Part shown: piece after piece, positions 1-6,964 of the stretch
Position numbering within the stretch: position 1 is the first letter of the stretch
How the letters are laid out: the number at the start of each line of letters is the position of its first letter
NCBI GenBank assembly: GCA_002705205.1
Contig: PAHP01000020.1
Coordinates: 1-49,291, forward strand
Source of the DNA: Flavobacteriales bacterium
GTDB lineage: Bacteria > Bacteroidota > Bacteroidia > Flavobacteriales > BACL11
Direction: 5' to 3'
Length of the DNA: 49,291 nt
Notes under the pieces: model-generated
Told to the model about the DNA's origin: nothing
Seen by the model: only the letters and a program-made list of their open reading frames with translations
Database searches by the model: none
Program-made: the position numbers and the translations under genes

Positions 1-2
1 CA

Positions 3-146
3 GAACCAGAAGCAGAACCAGAAGCAGAACCTGATCCAGAACCTGATCCAGAGCCAGAACCTGATCCAGAACCTGATCCAGAACCTGATCCAGAACCTGA
101 TCCTGATCCAGAACCTGATCCTGATCCAGAACCTGATCCAGAGCCT
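3..146 (+). repeat. In-frame GAT-CCA-GAA-CCT coding repeat in ftsY
   Basis: A degenerate 6/12-base tandem repeat encodes alternating Glu-Pro, Asp-Pro and, at the far 5' end, Glu-Pro-Glu-Ala units. The units are GAACCT, GATCCA, GATCCT and GAACCA, and all stay in frame. The array starts before the window, so its copy number cannot be given. All units are multiples of six bases, so slippage would change length without breaking the frame. Confidence 0.9.
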
Positions 147-1067
147 CTATTAGTTCTTGAAAGTGAGAAAGAGAAGCTTGATACTGGCCTTAAAAAAACA
201 AAAGATAGTTTCTTTGGTAAATTAGCAAGAAGTGTTGCGGGAAAGTCTAAGATAGATGAGTTAGCTCTTGATGAAATTGAAGAGGCACTAATAACTTCTG
301 ATATTGGAGTTGAGACAACTCTTAAGATAATTGAAAAATTAGAAGAACGAGTAGAGAGAGATAAATACATCAATACTTCAGAGTTAAATAGTTTCTTAAA
401 AGAAGAGATATCTTCTTTGATGGAAGATAGCTATTATGAACCCTCAGAACTCAATGGTCCTTATGTGATTATGGTTGTTGGTGTTAATGGAGTAGGAAAA
501 ACCACAACAATCGGTAAACTCGCACATAAATTTAAAAAAATGGGGAAGAAAGTTGTTCTTGGTGCTGCTGATACTTTTCGTGCTGCAGCTGTAGATCAGC
601 TAGTAATATGGGCTGATAGAGTTGGAGTTGATATTGTAAGGCAAGATATGGGATCTGACCCTGCATCTGTATGTTTTGATACTTTGCAATCTGCAAAAGC
701 AAATAATGCTGATGTGGTTATTATTGATACTGCAGGTCGGCTTCATAATAAAGTTAATTTAATGAATGAGTTAACCAAGATTAAGAATGTAATGTCAAAG
801 ATAGAACCTGAAGCGCCACATGATGTAATGCTTGTTTTAGATGCTTCAACAGGGCAAAATGCGATTGAGCAAGCTACACAATTTACAAAAGCAACAGATG
901 TAGATTCAATTACATTAACCAAGCTAGACGGAACAGCAAAAGGAGGTGTAGTTATTGGAATCTCAGATCAGTTTCAGATACCTGTCCGCTATATAGGCAT
1001 AGGTGAAGGTATGAATGATTTACAAGAATTTAATAAAGAAGGATTTATAGATTCCCTATTTAAGTAA
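3..1067 (+). CDS. ftsY: Signal recognition particle receptor FtsY (5' partial)
   Basis: FtsY is the membrane-side SRP receptor GTPase that docks ribosome-nascent chain-SRP complexes at the Sec translocon. The reading frame is open from base 3, so the true start lies upstream; the Met at 417 is internal to the N domain. About 354 residues are visible. Residues 1-48 are an acidic Glu-Pro/Asp-Pro repeat, then the helical N domain (to about residue 138), then the G domain with GVNGVGKTTT (G1), DTFRAAAVDQL, DTAGRLHNK (G3) and TKLDGTAKGG (G4), the FtsY-type signatures. The acidic repeat sits where other FtsY proteins have the poorly conserved acidic A domain used for membrane or translocon contact. 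The stop overlaps the rimO ATG by one base (TAATG), so the two are probably translationally coupled. Identification is firm; the full N-terminal length is unknown. Confidence 0.97.
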   Translation, partial: EPEAEPEAEPDPEPDPEPEPDPEPDPEPDPEPDPDPEPDPDPEPDPEPLLVLESEKEKLDTGLKKTKDSFFGKLARSVAGKSKIDELALDEIEEALITSDIGVETTLKIIEKLEERVERDKYINTSELNSFLKEEISSLMEDSYYEPSELNGPYVIMVVGVNGVGKTTTIGKLAHKFKKMGKKVVLGAADTFRAAAVDQLVIWADRVGVDIVRQDMGSDPASVCFDTLQSAKANNADVVIIDTAGRLHNKVNLMNELTKIKNVMSKIEPEAPHDVMLVLDASTGQNAIEQATQFTKATDVDSITLTKLDGTAKGGVVIGISDQFQIPVRYIGIGEGMNDLQEFNKEGFIDSLFK

Positions 1068-2380
1068 TGAGAACAAAGTCTACTAAAATAAATAAGATAA
1101 ATGTTATTACATTAGGATGTTCAAAGAATGTATATGATTCTGAGGTTTTAATGGGTCAATTAGCAGCTAGCAAGATACAGGTAGAACATGAATCTGAAAA
1201 GGAAGATTCAAATGTTGTTGTAATAAATACTTGTGGCTTTATTGATAAGGCTAAAGAAGAATCTATAAATACAATATTACTTCAAGCAGAACGTAAAGAA
1301 GCAGGCTTGATAGATAAATTGTATGTTACAGGCTGTCTTTCTGAAAGATATAAGCCTGATTTAGAAAGAGATATATCTAATGTTGATCAATATTTCGGGA
1401 CAACAGATCTACCAAACTTGCTAAAAGTACTTGGTGCTGATTATAAACATGAATTGTTAGGAGAAAGATTAACTACAACACCAAATCATTATGCTTATTT
1501 AAAAATTGCTGAGGGCTGTGATAGACCATGTTCTTTTTGTGCTATTCCTTTAATGAGAGGTAAGCATAGATCTAAACCAATTGAGCAATTAATAAAAGAA
1601 GCTCATGTTCTTGCTAGCAAAGGAGTGAGGGAATTAATTCTTATTGCGCAGGACTTAACTTTCTATGGACTTGATATATATAAAAAAAGAAGTTTGGCGT
1701 ATTTGCTTGTCAAGCTTTCTAAAGTTAATGGGATAGATTGGATTCGTTTACATTATGCTTTTCCTACAGGTTTTCCTGATGATGTTTTGGATGTAATAAG
1801 AGAAAACGATAAAGTTTGTAATTATATTGATATTCCTTTACAACACATTAATAATGATATATTGAAATCAATGAAAAGAGGGACTTCTAAAGAGAGAACC
1901 AATAAATTAATTGAAGATTTTAGAAGAAAAGTGCCTAATATAGCTATTCGTACTTCTTTGATTGTCGGTTACCCTGGAGAGACAGAAGAAAAATTTGAAG
2001 AGTTAAAGAGTTGGGTTAAAGATATTAAATTTGATAGATTAGGAGTATTTACTTATTCTCATGAAGAAAATACTTCTGCATTTAATTTAGACGATGATGT
2101 TCCTGAAGATATTAAAAAACAAAGAGTAGAAGAGATTATGGATATACAAACTAATATTTCATGGGAGCTGAATCAAAAAAAGGTAGGAAATACATATAAA
2201 GTTTTATTTGACAGGAAAGAAGGTGATTATTTTATTGGAAGAACAGAATTTGATAGTCCTGATGTAGATAATGAAGTTTTAGTAAAATCAAAAGACACTT
2301 ACATAAGAATAGGGGACTTTGTTAATGTTAGGATTAAGAAAACGGATCATTTTGATTTATATGGAGATGTAGTTGAGTAG
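1067..2380 (+). CDS. rimO: Ribosomal protein S12 methylthiotransferase RimO
   Basis: A radical SAM enzyme that adds a methylthio group to a conserved Asp of ribosomal protein S12. At 437 residues it is close to the E. coli length. The N-terminal UPF0004 domain has the three Fe-S cysteines C18 (TLGCSKN), C56 (INTCGF) and C90 (VTGCLSE). The radical SAM CxxxCxxC is C151, C155 and C158 (GCDRPCSFC). A TRAM domain occupies roughly the last 65 residues. TLGCSKNVYDSE distinguishes RimO from the tRNA enzymes MiaB and MtaB. It starts on the last base of the ftsY stop codon. A small hairpin with a T-run follows its stop. Confidence 0.96.
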   Translation: MRTKSTKINKINVITLGCSKNVYDSEVLMGQLAASKIQVEHESEKEDSNVVVINTCGFIDKAKEESINTILLQAERKEAGLIDKLYVTGCLSERYKPDLERDISNVDQYFGTTDLPNLLKVLGADYKHELLGERLTTTPNHYAYLKIAEGCDRPCSFCAIPLMRGKHRSKPIEQLIKEAHVLASKGVRELILIAQDLTFYGLDIYKKRSLAYLLVKLSKVNGIDWIRLHYAFPTGFPDDVLDVIRENDKVCNYIDIPLQHINNDILKSMKRGTSKERTNKLIEDFRRKVPNIAIRTSLIVGYPGETEEKFEELKSWVKDIKFDRLGVFTYSHEENTSAFNLDDDVPEDIKKQRVEEIMDIQTNISWELNQKKVGNTYKVLFDRKEGDYFIGRTEFDSPDVDNEVLVKSKDTYIRIGDFVNVRIKKTDHFDLYGDVVE

Positions 2381-2401
2381 TGAATGAAATCACTATTTTT
2401 G
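2373..2401 (+). promoter_or_regulatory. Hairpin/T-run overlapping a candidate ffh promoter
   Basis: TAGTGA (2378-2383) and TCACTA (2390-2395) form a 6-bp stem with a six-base loop followed by TTTTT, a weak intrinsic-terminator shape that includes the rimO stop codon. The same bases hold TATTTTTG (2394-2401), which fits the Bacteroidota -7 consensus TANNTTTG, with TTG at 2373-2375 eighteen bases upstream as a possible -33 element. The ffh ATG follows 20 bases later. Either or both readings may be right; neither is proven by sequence alone. Confidence 0.5.
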
Positions 2402-2421
2402 TGAAATAAAAGAAAATATAA

Positions 2422-3768
2422 ATGTTCGAAAATTTATCAGATAAATTAGAAAAAGCATTTAGGGTCTTAAAGGGTCAGGGTAGTATTTCTGAAATAAATA
2501 TTGCCCAAACAATGAAAGAAATTAGGAAAGCACTTCTTTCTGCTGATGTTGACTTTAAGACAGCCAAATCATTTACTAATACTGTCAAAGAAAAGGCATT
2601 AGGGAAAAAGGTGTTGACTGCAGTTGAACCAGGCCAGCTTTTAACTAAAATAATGAAAGATGAGCTTGCTACGCTTATGGGGAGTGAGTATTCAGATATT
2701 TCTTTAGAAGGTTCTCCTACAGTAGTTCTTATTGCTGGCTTACAAGGGAGTGGTAAAACTACATTTTCTGGGAAGTTAGCATTACATCTTAAAAGCAAAA
2801 AGAATAAACGTCCTTTGTTGGTTGCTTGTGATGTCTATCGTCCTGCTGCGATTGATCAGATTGGGGTATTGGCAGATCAGGTTGGTGTTGATGTTTTTCA
2901 AGATAGGGAAAATAAGAATCCAGTTAATATAGCAAAAAGTGCTATTAAATTTGCTAAGACCAATGGTCATAATGTAGTCATTATTGATACTGCTGGTCGT
3001 TTGGCTGTTGACGAGCAAATGATGGATGAGATTGCTGCAATAAAATCAGCAATTAATCCTAATGAAATTCTTTTTGTTGTAGATTCAATGACAGGGCAAG
3101 ATGCTGTAAATACAGCAAAATCTTTCAATGACAAGTTAAATTTTGATGGTGTAGTGCTTACTAAATTAGATGGTGATACTAGAGGTGGTGCAGCACTTAC
3201 TATTCGTTCTGTTGTTGAAAAGCCTATTAAATTTATTGGAACTTCTGAAAAGATGGATGGACTTGATGTTTTTCATCCTGAAAGAATGGCTAGTCGTATT
3301 TTAGGAATGGGAGATGTTATTTCTCTTGTTGAACGTGCACAGCATCAGTTTGATGAAGAAGAAGCTAGAAAAGTTCAGAAGAAGATTGCAAAGAATCAAT
3401 TTGGTTTTGATGATTTTTTGAAGCAGATTCAGCAAATTAAGAAGATGGGTAATATGAAAGATTTGATGGGTATGATACCTGGAATGGGGAAGGCTATGAA
3501 AGGAGTTGATGTTGATGATGATGCTTTTAAAGGTATTGAAGCAATTATCCATTCAATGACTAAACAGGAAAGAAAAAATCCGAAGTTGCTAAACGGAAGT
3601 CGAAAGAGGCGAATCGCTGATGGTAGTGGTACTTCAGTTGTTGAAGTAAATCAGCTTATTAAGCAATTTAGCCAAATGGGCAAAATGATGAAAATGATGC
3701 AAGGAGGTGGAGGTAAACAAATGATGCAAATGATGAAGGGTCAAGGAGGAATGCCTGGAAATCTATAA
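2422..3768 (+). CDS. ffh: Signal recognition particle protein Ffh (SRP54)
   Basis: The protein subunit of SRP. It binds 4.5S RNA and hydrophobic signal sequences and pairs with FtsY for co-translational membrane targeting. It has 448 residues: N domain (1-90), G domain with AGLQGSGKTT (G1, about 105-114), DVYRPAAIDQL-type motif, DTAGRL (G3) and TKLDGDTRGG (G4), then a methionine-rich M domain from about 300 with the RNA-binding segment rich in Ser and Arg (NGSRKRRIADGSG) and a Met/Gln/Gly tail. Finding ffh, its receptor gene ftsY and rimO together on one strand suggests a co-regulated translation/targeting block. The folD frame begins directly after the stop. Confidence 0.97.
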   Translation: MFENLSDKLEKAFRVLKGQGSISEINIAQTMKEIRKALLSADVDFKTAKSFTNTVKEKALGKKVLTAVEPGQLLTKIMKDELATLMGSEYSDISLEGSPTVVLIAGLQGSGKTTFSGKLALHLKSKKNKRPLLVACDVYRPAAIDQIGVLADQVGVDVFQDRENKNPVNIAKSAIKFAKTNGHNVVIIDTAGRLAVDEQMMDEIAAIKSAINPNEILFVVDSMTGQDAVNTAKSFNDKLNFDGVVLTKLDGDTRGGAALTIRSVVEKPIKFIGTSEKMDGLDVFHPERMASRILGMGDVISLVERAQHQFDEEEARKVQKKIAKNQFGFDDFLKQIQQIKKMGNMKDLMGMIPGMGKAMKGVDVDDDAFKGIEAIIHSMTKQERKNPKLLNGSRKRRIADGSGTSVVEVNQLIKQFSQMGKMMKMMQGGGGKQMMQMMKGQGGMPGNL

Positions 3769-3774
3769 GTGAGT

Positions 3775-4644
3775 ATGAAAATCTTAGACGGAAAAAAGAC
3801 ATCAAATGATATTAAAGAAGAACTAGCTATTGAAGTAGTTAAGTTGCTCTCTAGTGGTGGTAAAAGGCCACATCTGGCTGCTATATTAGTGGGTAATGAT
3901 GGTGCAAGTGAGACTTATATTAGTGCAAAAGTAAAAGCTTGTGACAAGGTTGGTTTTGCATCTACTTTAGTCCGTTTTAATGATGATGTTAGTCAGGATA
4001 TTTTACTCTCTGAAATTGATAAGATAAATAAAAATACGGATATTGATGGTTTGATTGTTCAACTTCCTTTACCAAAACATATTGATGAGATGAGAGTGAC
4101 AGAAGCAATTGATCCTACAAAGGATGTTGACGGATTTCATCCAGCAAATATAGGCAAAATGGCACTTAACTTGCCTACATATTTACCTGCAACGCCTGCT
4201 GGTATATTAGAGTTATTAAAAAGGTATAAAGTTGAAACTGCAGGAAAGCATTGTGTGGTTGTTGGAAGAAGTCATATTGTAGGTTCTCCTATTAGTATTT
4301 TAATGTCTAGAAATAATAATCCAGGTAATTGTACAGTTACTCTTACTCATAGTAGAACGCAGAACTTACACGAAATTACTCAAACAGCAGATATCTTAAT
4401 TGTAGCTTTGGGTAAGGCAAATTTTATAACAGCTGATATGGTGAAGAAGGGTGTATGTATTATTGATGTTGGTATTACACGAGTCAAGTCAGATTATACA
4501 AAAAGTGGCTGGAAATTAATTGGTGATGTAGCTTTTAAGCAGGTGAAAGATAAGTGTAGTTTTATTACTCCTGTTCCTGGAGGAGTTGGTCCAATGACAA
4601 TTGCAATGCTATTAAAAAATACACTCAAATCTACTAAAAAATAG
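3775..4644 (+). CDS. folD: Bifunctional methylenetetrahydrofolate dehydrogenase/cyclohydrolase FolD
   Basis: FolD interconverts 5,10-methylene-THF, 5,10-methenyl-THF and 10-formyl-THF in the cytoplasm, supplying one-carbon units for purines and formyl-Met-tRNA. It has 289 residues from the ATG at 3775; an in-frame GTG at 3769, abutting the ffh stop, would add two residues. The ATG is preferred because the family usually begins with a short Met-x-ILDG strand. Visible signatures are [14 protein letters not shown] with the catalytic Lys, [21 protein letters not shown], the NADP-binding [12 protein letters not shown] and the C-terminal [14 protein letters not shown]. It follows ffh without a gap and is probably cotranscribed. 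Confidence 0.96.
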   Translation: MKILDGKKTSNDIKEELAIEVVKLLSSGGKRPHLAAILVGNDGASETYISAKVKACDKVGFASTLVRFNDDVSQDILLSEIDKINKNTDIDGLIVQLPLPKHIDEMRVTEAIDPTKDVDGFHPANIGKMALNLPTYLPATPAGILELLKRYKVETAGKHCVVVGRSHIVGSPISILMSRNNNPGNCTVTLTHSRTQNLHEITQTADILIVALGKANFITADMVKKGVCIIDVGITRVKSDYTKSGWKLIGDVAFKQVKDKCSFITPVPGGVGPMTIAMLLKNTLKSTKK

Positions 4645-4662
4645 CTGATTTATTTTTTTTTG

Positions 4663-4670
4663 TATATTTG
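4663..4670 (+). promoter_or_regulatory. Candidate -7 promoter element for the cold-shock gene
   Basis: TATATTTG matches the Bacteroidota TANNTTTG consensus and is followed directly by CGCC. No convincing -33 element is visible. Transcription would start near 4677, giving a leader of about 50 bases. Confidence 0.55.
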
Positions 4671-4681
4671 CGCCAGTTTTT

Positions 4682-4697
4682 GTGGGGTTGTTCCCAC
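4682..4697 (+). promoter_or_regulatory. 5' UTR hairpin of the cold-shock gene
   Basis: GTGGG (4682-4686) pairs with CCCAC (4693-4697) around a six-base loop in the presumed leader. There is no T-run after it, so it is not a terminator. Structured leaders control translation of E. coli cspA; the same role here is inference. Confidence 0.4.
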
Positions 4698-4727
4698 TAG
4701 TATTAATAAATTTTAAAATAAACAATT

Positions 4728-4925
4728 ATGGAAGGAACAGTAAAATGGTTTAACGCAAGTAAAGGTTATGGTTTCATTGAAGGTTCAGATGGGACTGATT
4801 ATTTTGCACATTTTCAAGAAATTCAGGTTGAAGGTTACAAAACTCTTAAAGAAGGAGCAGCAGTAACATTTGAGCCAGGAGATGGAGAAAAAGGACCAGT
4901 AGCTAAAAATATTGTAAACGCTTAA
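4728..4925 (+). CDS. Cold-shock domain protein (CspA family)
   Basis: A 65-residue single cold-shock domain that binds single-stranded RNA or DNA as a chaperone. The RNP1-like motif KGYGFIEG (about residues 12-19) and the RNP2-like motif DYFAHF (about 25-30) are intact, with the usual EGTVKWFN start and GPVAKNIV end. Its length is typical. It has its own candidate promoter and structured leader upstream and a strong hairpin terminator downstream, so it can be a monocistronic, highly expressed unit. Which Csp paralogue it is, and whether cold induces it, cannot be decided from the sequence. Confidence 0.95.
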   Translation: MEGTVKWFNASKGYGFIEGSDGTDYFAHFQEIQVEGYKTLKEGAAVTFEPGDGEKGPVAKNIVNA

Positions 4926-4950
4926 TGAGCATTATATAATATAAAGATTA

Positions 4951-4974
4951 AAAACCCACCATAAGGTGGGTTTT
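4951..4974. terminator. Bidirectional intrinsic terminator (csp / uvrB)
   Basis: AAAACCCACC and GGTGGGTTTT form a perfect 10-bp stem around an ATAA loop, with flanking A- and T-runs, so it can stop transcription in both directions. It lies between convergent csp and uvrB; the uvrB stop codon starts two bases beyond it. Confidence 0.92.
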
Positions 4975-4975
4975 T

Positions 4976-6964
4976 TTATGTTTTATTCTTGATTTCTTTT
5001 TCGAGAGCTTGTAGTTCATCTCTTAGTCTAGCAGCTTCTATAAAATTTAAATTCTTAGCCATTTTCTTCATCTCTCTTTTTGTATGTGTTATCATTTTCT
5101 TTAGTTCTTTTGCTGATGATTTATCAATGATATCTAAGCTTCTTGGTGTAGTTGCTTTATATGGGTTAAGAGAGCTAATTAATTTGCTGTCTTGTTTTTT
5201 TAATAAAGGTTGAGGAGTTATCCCATTCTTTATATTGTAGTTTTTTTGTTTTTCTCTTCGTCTATTTGTTTCATCAATAGTTCTTTTCATTGATTGAGTT
5301 ACTTTATCTGCATACATTATTACAAGACCATTAATATTTCTAGCTGCCCTCCCAGCTGTTTGCGTTAATGCTCTTTCAGACCTTAAGAAGCCTTCTTTAT
5401 CAGCATCCATAATTGCTACTAGACTAACTTGAGGTAAGTCTAGTCCTTCACGTAAAAGATTTACTCCAATTAGAACATTAATAAAACCCTCTTTAAGTTC
5501 ATGAAGAATTTCTACTCTTTCTAAAGTGTCAACATCAGAGTGTATGTAACGGCAGTTAATATTAAATTTTGTTAAATACTTACTAAACTCCTCTGCCATC
5601 CTTTTTGTTAGGGTAGTAACTAAAACTCTTTCTTTTTTCTTAATCCTAATTCTAATTTCTTCTAGAAGATCATCAATTTGATTCTTACTAGCCCTTACAT
5701 CTATTTTTGGATCAAGAAGTCCTGTTGGTCTTATTAGTTGTTCTGCAATAATTCCTTCTGATTTTTCTAATTCATAATCAGCAGGTGTAGCACTTACATA
5801 TATTGTTTGATGATTAATCATCTCAAATTCTTCAAATTTTAGCGGTCTGTTATCCATTGCTGCGGGTAATCTAAAACCATGTTCTACTAAATTTTTTTTT
5901 CTAGATCTATCACCACCATACATTGCTCTTACTTGAGGTAATGTTACATGGCTTTCATCAATTACTGTAATAAAGTCATTAGGAAAGTAGTCTAGTAGGC
6001 AGAATGGTCTACTTCCTTCATTTCTTCTGTCAAAATAACGTGAATAGTTTTCGATTCCAGAACAATAACCAATTTCTTTAATCATCTCTATATCAAAATT
6101 GGTACGTTCATAAAGTCTTTTTCCTTCTGTTTCTAATCCAATACTTTGAAAATAATCAACTTGCTTTTTTAAGTCTTCTTGTATCTCTGAAATCGCATTG
6201 TATATTTTATCTTTTGATGCGATAAATATACTTGCAGGAAAGATTCTTGCCTCTTCTAGAGAATCAATAGTTTGACCATTCTCAGGATTAAAACTTTCAA
6301 TCTCTTCAATTTCGTTTCCAAAGAAGTGAATTCGGTATCCGATATCATTATGTGCTAAGAATACATCAACAGTATCACCTTTAACTCTGAAATTACCTCT
6401 AGTAAATTCAGCAGTTGTACGGCTATACAGTGCAGTGACAAGCTTTTGTAGAATTTGATCTCTGGTTATAATATCACCTTCTTTTATATCAATAATTCCG
6501 TTATGGAAATCTTCTGGATTACCAATTCCATAAATACAGCTAACAGATGAAACTACAATTACATCCTTTCTTCCAGAAAGTAATGTGGAAGTTGTATTTA
6601 ATCGGTATTTTTCGATTTCTTCATTAATAGATAGATCTTTTTCAATGTAAGTTCCTGAACTTGGGATATATGCTTCTGGCTGGTAATAATCGTAATAAGA
6701 GACAAAATACTCTACCGCATTATTAGGAAAGAATTGTTTAAATTCACTAAATAGCTGAGCTGCAAGAGTTTTATTGTGGCTTAGAACTAGTGTAGGTCGA
6801 TTTACTTGTTTGATAACATTTGCAATAGTAAATGTTTTGCCAGATCCTGTTACTCCAAGTAGAGTTTGAGATACTTCACCATCATTCAGGCCATTTACAA
6901 GTTGTTTTATTGCAGCTGGTTGATCTCCTGTTGGAGAAAATTCAGATTGAAGCTCAAACTTCAT
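4976..6964 (-). CDS. uvrB: Excinuclease ABC subunit UvrB
   Basis: UvrB is the helicase-like damage-verification subunit of nucleotide excision repair; it is loaded by UvrA and then recruits UvrC for incision. It has 662 residues, the family length. Walker A GVTGSGKT is at about 37-44. The beta-hairpin region YYDYYQPEAY that clamps the lesion strand follows near 90-100. Later come the VIDESH box, the motif V/VI segments GLDLPQVSLV and QTAGRAARN, and a C-terminal UVR domain (about 625-660) that contacts UvrC. The ATG abuts the stop of the upstream DUF349 gene (TAAATG), so it is probably the last gene of the comA-popT-aroE-DUF349-uvrB transcript. No LexA-like box is obvious at its 5' end. Confidence 0.97.
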   Translation of the reverse strand: MKFELQSEFSPTGDQPAAIKQLVNGLNDGEVSQTLLGVTGSGKTFTIANVIKQVNRPTLVLSHNKTLAAQLFSEFKQFFPNNAVEYFVSYYDYYQPEAYIPSSGTYIEKDLSINEEIEKYRLNTTSTLLSGRKDVIVVSSVSCIYGIGNPEDFHNGIIDIKEGDIITRDQILQKLVTALYSRTTAEFTRGNFRVKGDTVDVFLAHNDIGYRIHFFGNEIEEIESFNPENGQTIDSLEEARIFPASIFIASKDKIYNAISEIQEDLKKQVDYFQSIGLETEGKRLYERTNFDIEMIKEIGYCSGIENYSRYFDRRNEGSRPFCLLDYFPNDFITVIDESHVTLPQVRAMYGGDRSRKKNLVEHGFRLPAAMDNRPLKFEEFEMINHQTIYVSATPADYELEKSEGIIAEQLIRPTGLLDPKIDVRASKNQIDDLLEEIRIRIKKKERVLVTTLTKRMAEEFSKYLTKFNINCRYIHSDVDTLERVEILHELKEGFINVLIGVNLLREGLDLPQVSLVAIMDADKEGFLRSERALTQTAGRAARNINGLVIMYADKVTQSMKRTIDETNRRREKQKNYNIKNGITPQPLLKKQDSKLISSLNPYKATTPRSLDIIDKSSAKELKKMITHTKREMKKMAKNLNFIEAARLRDELQALEKEIKNKT

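Noticed and set aside
3-146. Repeat array resembling a CRISPR or intergenic satellite
   Set aside because: The units are six or twelve bases without spacers, lie in frame with FtsY and encode regular (E/D)-P; this is coding low complexity.
417-1067. A short FtsY-like gene starting at Met 417
   Set aside because: The frame is open upstream to base 3 and encodes the N domain and acidic repeat, so 417 is an internal Met.
2475-3552. Antisense open frames inside ffh and elsewhere (also inside glmM, ccsBA, the T9SS cargo and pckA)
   Set aside because: They lie wholly opposite strong conserved genes and show no family motifs; they are frame shadows.
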